DNA of 30,730 bases, from assembly GCA_015680685.1 (NCBI GenBank), contig MNCI01008305.1, forward strand, positions 467,285-498,014, in the 5' to 3' direction. Numbering within the stretch: the stretch's first letter is position 1; each line of letters starts with the position of its first letter. A model generated the notes under the pieces. That model made no database searches, was not told the DNA's origin, and saw only the letters and a program-made list of their open reading frames with translations. The DNA is from Gnetum montanum (Eukaryota > Streptophyta > Gnetopsida > Gnetales > Gnetaceae). A program made the translations under genes and the position numbers. Shown here one piece after another: positions 28,966-30,730 of this stretch.

Positions 28966-29917
28966 CATCCAACCTAGTTCAACCTCAAAATGAGTAGATG
29001 CATGTTTACAAAGACCCATTGAATGCCAATAATAGCCCATACACCATAGCAACATTCAATGTTAACCATGACCTAAGGCTTTTGAGGGAACCGTTTGTGA
29101 TTCAAGTACCTCCTCGCAATGAAATGGGTCTTTCAACTTCTACTAGTTCAAGGCCCCCTTTTGTTGTAAGGGTACCATCACCAATGCCTTCCCAATGAGC
29201 CTTTTGTAATTAAAGTACCTTCCCCTCCAACTACAATTGAGTCCACCCACACAAATGAACAATGAACCCCCGTGGTGGCTAATGCAATGGCCTCTTCCCA
29301 TCAAACAACCAGAAAGCCTTAACCAAGCAAAGGAAGAAGCCTACACAAAAGCCCAACAACAAGAAAAATAAGCAAAGCCAAGACATGAAAGGAAGTGGGC
29401 CCAACAAAATCTACTCCTATATCATCTATACCCATAACCTCTTCACTCTAGGTTGCTTCAATAAGAAAATCAAGAGAAGATCTTAAAACCCAAGGGTAAT
29501 GGAAAGAGGAGAAGTGAAAACAACCAAAACACAAAGTCTGCATTTTGGGATGCATTGAGGAAGGTTAAGAACAACAAGGACAACAAGTCCATGGCCAACA
29601 ACAAAGACTTTCTAAATGTGATAGAACAAGTCAAACAATCATTGAAACAAAAAAATACAACCCTCGGCTTGTATGACCAAGTCATGACTTCTGCTATGCA
29701 TTGTGAAGCACTAGTTAAGATGTTGACTTCCATCCCCATTAGCAAGGACATTCTCGCTAATAAAGAATCCATCCATGCAGTGATGGTGGCATCTTCACCT
29801 AAGAAAATGAAGTCAACATCACTAGTGTTTTGCGATAGTGAAATCAAAACTAGTTCCCAAAATAGCAAGGTGACCAAGGCTCCCCTCTTTATAATAATTT
29901 GGGTAGAATAATATAAA
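28966..29917 (+). pseudogene. Gag-protease spacer of the plus-oriented element
   Basis: Open frames 28998-29198 (66 codons) and 29555-29911 (118 codons) lie in this interval. The second is Lys/Asn-rich at its start (KNNKDNKSMANNKDFLN) and has a helical stretch VIEQVKQSLKQKNTTLGLYD. This type of region precedes the protease in plant gypsy gag-pol. The antisense frame at 29470-29961 is longer but hydrophobic and unmatched, and I reject it as a gene. Confidence 0.45.
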
Positions 29918-30240
29918 GTGCACAAAGTGCACATAGAAGATGGAGTCGCAACTAACATCATCCCTTATACCATATTTGAGCATTTAAACCTAACTAAACA
30001 TATACAACATATGTCAACATCAAATCTCAAATCCTTCAATGGATCCTGGGTTGCTGTCAAGGGGTCCATCTCCTTAGACTTTGTGATAAGGGAGAAATTC
30101 CCCACAATTGTTAATTTCTTAGAGGCAAAGGAAACATTAAGATTCAACCTTATCTTGGGAAGGCCTTGGTTGGCTCAATTACAAGTTATGTCTTAGTCCA
30201 TCCACCAAGAAATTCACCTGTCTTATCAGGGAGGTAAAAT
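29918..30240 (+). pseudogene. Aspartic protease relic of the plus-oriented element
   Basis: The frame reads VHIEDGVATNIIPYTIFEHL, then FPTIVNFLEAKETLRFNLIL followed by GRPWLAQ. It matches plant retropepsins with 'VDGGAAxNxxPY' at the active site and 'LLGRPWL' at the end. If aligned by the conserved Asn, Glu stands at the catalytic Asp, so activity is probably lost. A TAG follows at 30194, but further protease-like sequence continues (HQEIHLSYQGGKIIIHGD). Confidence 0.8.
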
Positions 30241-30693
30241 TATCATCCATGGTGATAGCATGGTTTCCCTACTAGTTAACAACATAGATATAAAGTAGGA
30301 AGAAACTCCCAATCACAAAGTCAAGTAACCCAATGGGGTGAAGAAGGTCAAAAACAATAATGATGTACCAGAAAATATGCTATGAGGAGAGGTTCTCTTT
30401 AATATCATTAGTAAAGGGGATGAGGAATACAAGCTTGTGCAAAATAGGTCATATACATTTCCTAATCTCTCAAAGATTAGGAAGCATTTGCACAAGTGAT
30501 GTATACTCCTTATCCTCCTACCCTATGCACTCATAGCCATGTAGCCATATGTACCTATAGCCTGTTAACCTACTTTATGTTGCCTACTTATGTCATTTCA
30601 TTTACTTTATGTTGCATATAGCCTAAGAGTTTACTTTTGTTTNAATCCGATCGAACTTCATAGATGGACTAGCTGTGGTATCTAGATAGTTAC
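30241..30693 (+). other. Post-protease sequence, no recognised domain
   Basis: Broken frames follow the protease, including VLFNIISKGDEEYKLVQN. No RT motif appears before the window ends. One N at 30643. Confidence 0.4.
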
Positions 30694-30730
30694 TGATGAG
30701 TGGCGAGGTACCCCTACACTCCACCATACG
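30694..30730. repeat. 37-bp dispersed repeat, copy 2 (at window end)
   Basis: This matches 5217-5253 at 34 of 37 positions. It starts TGATGAGTGGCGAGGTACC and can form the stem GAGTG with CACTC. The repeat may extend past the window. Confidence 0.8.

Noticed and set aside
29470-29961. 163-codon minus-strand open frame as a membrane protein gene
   Set aside because: It is antisense to gag-protease sequence of the plus-oriented element. Its hydrophobicity is a by-product of the complementary Lys/Asn-rich codons.

Overview
This window looks like intergenic heterochromatin from a seed plant with a large, repeat-rich genome. The evidence is plant-type Ty3/gypsy lineages (a chromovirus and an Athila/Tat-like element), a plant L1-type LINE with a DUF4283 ORF1, very AT-rich decayed flanks and nested insertions. 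A gymnosperm would fit, but that is inference. I see no host gene, tRNA, rRNA or CRISPR array. Every recognisable coding stretch is a broken transposable-element protein.

Layout. 1-3.9 kb is AT-rich with a probable plus-strand LTR promoter (short-word cluster 1.56-2.0 kb, TATA box at 2.28 kb). 3.95-8.33 kb holds two related minus-oriented LTR-like repeats (A and B), each next to minus-strand remains of a coiled-coil protein; the one beside B also keeps a fragment resembling the putative plant transposon protein (Transposase_32-like) domain. 8.34-10.03 kb is LTR-like and A/T-rich. 10.03-16.19 kb is a nearly complete internal region of an Athila/Tat-like gypsy element on the minus strand, in the order primer-binding site, gag, protease, RT, RNase H, integrase, polypurine tract. 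16.19-17.11 kb is LTR sequence. 17.11-17.52 kb and 23.79-25.06 kb are two halves of one minus-strand chromovirus pol gene (RNase H tail, integrase, chromodomain).

The chromovirus is split by a GC-rich 6.27-kb LINE (17522-23791) with a 15-bp target-site duplication and a terminal A-run. The LINE encodes ORF1 (Ala-rich N-terminus plus DUF4283, then a 605-base N gap), ORF2 (endonuclease, RT, zf-RVT zinc finger) and, unexpectedly, a third coding region. ORF3 has a Transposase_32-like N-terminal part, a Pro/Gly linker and a long Gln/Glu/Arg coiled coil. It lies inside the duplication, so it moved with the LINE. The LINE is broken by frameshifts at C/G homopolymers and by stops that are almost all TAG.

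25.06-30.7 kb is a plus-strand gypsy element with a 5' LTR starting inside the chromovirus RNase H, then decayed gag and protease. The window ends in a 37-bp repeat also found at 5.2 kb.

Inferred order of events: the AT-rich LTR elements nested first and decayed; the GC-rich LINE landed later in the chromovirus and has itself since been inactivated. The strongest lead is the LINE with an extra ORF3 whose two-part architecture recurs in the decayed minus-strand protein at 6.25-8.33 kb. Also notable are LTR promoters that each carry their own family of short palindromic words.
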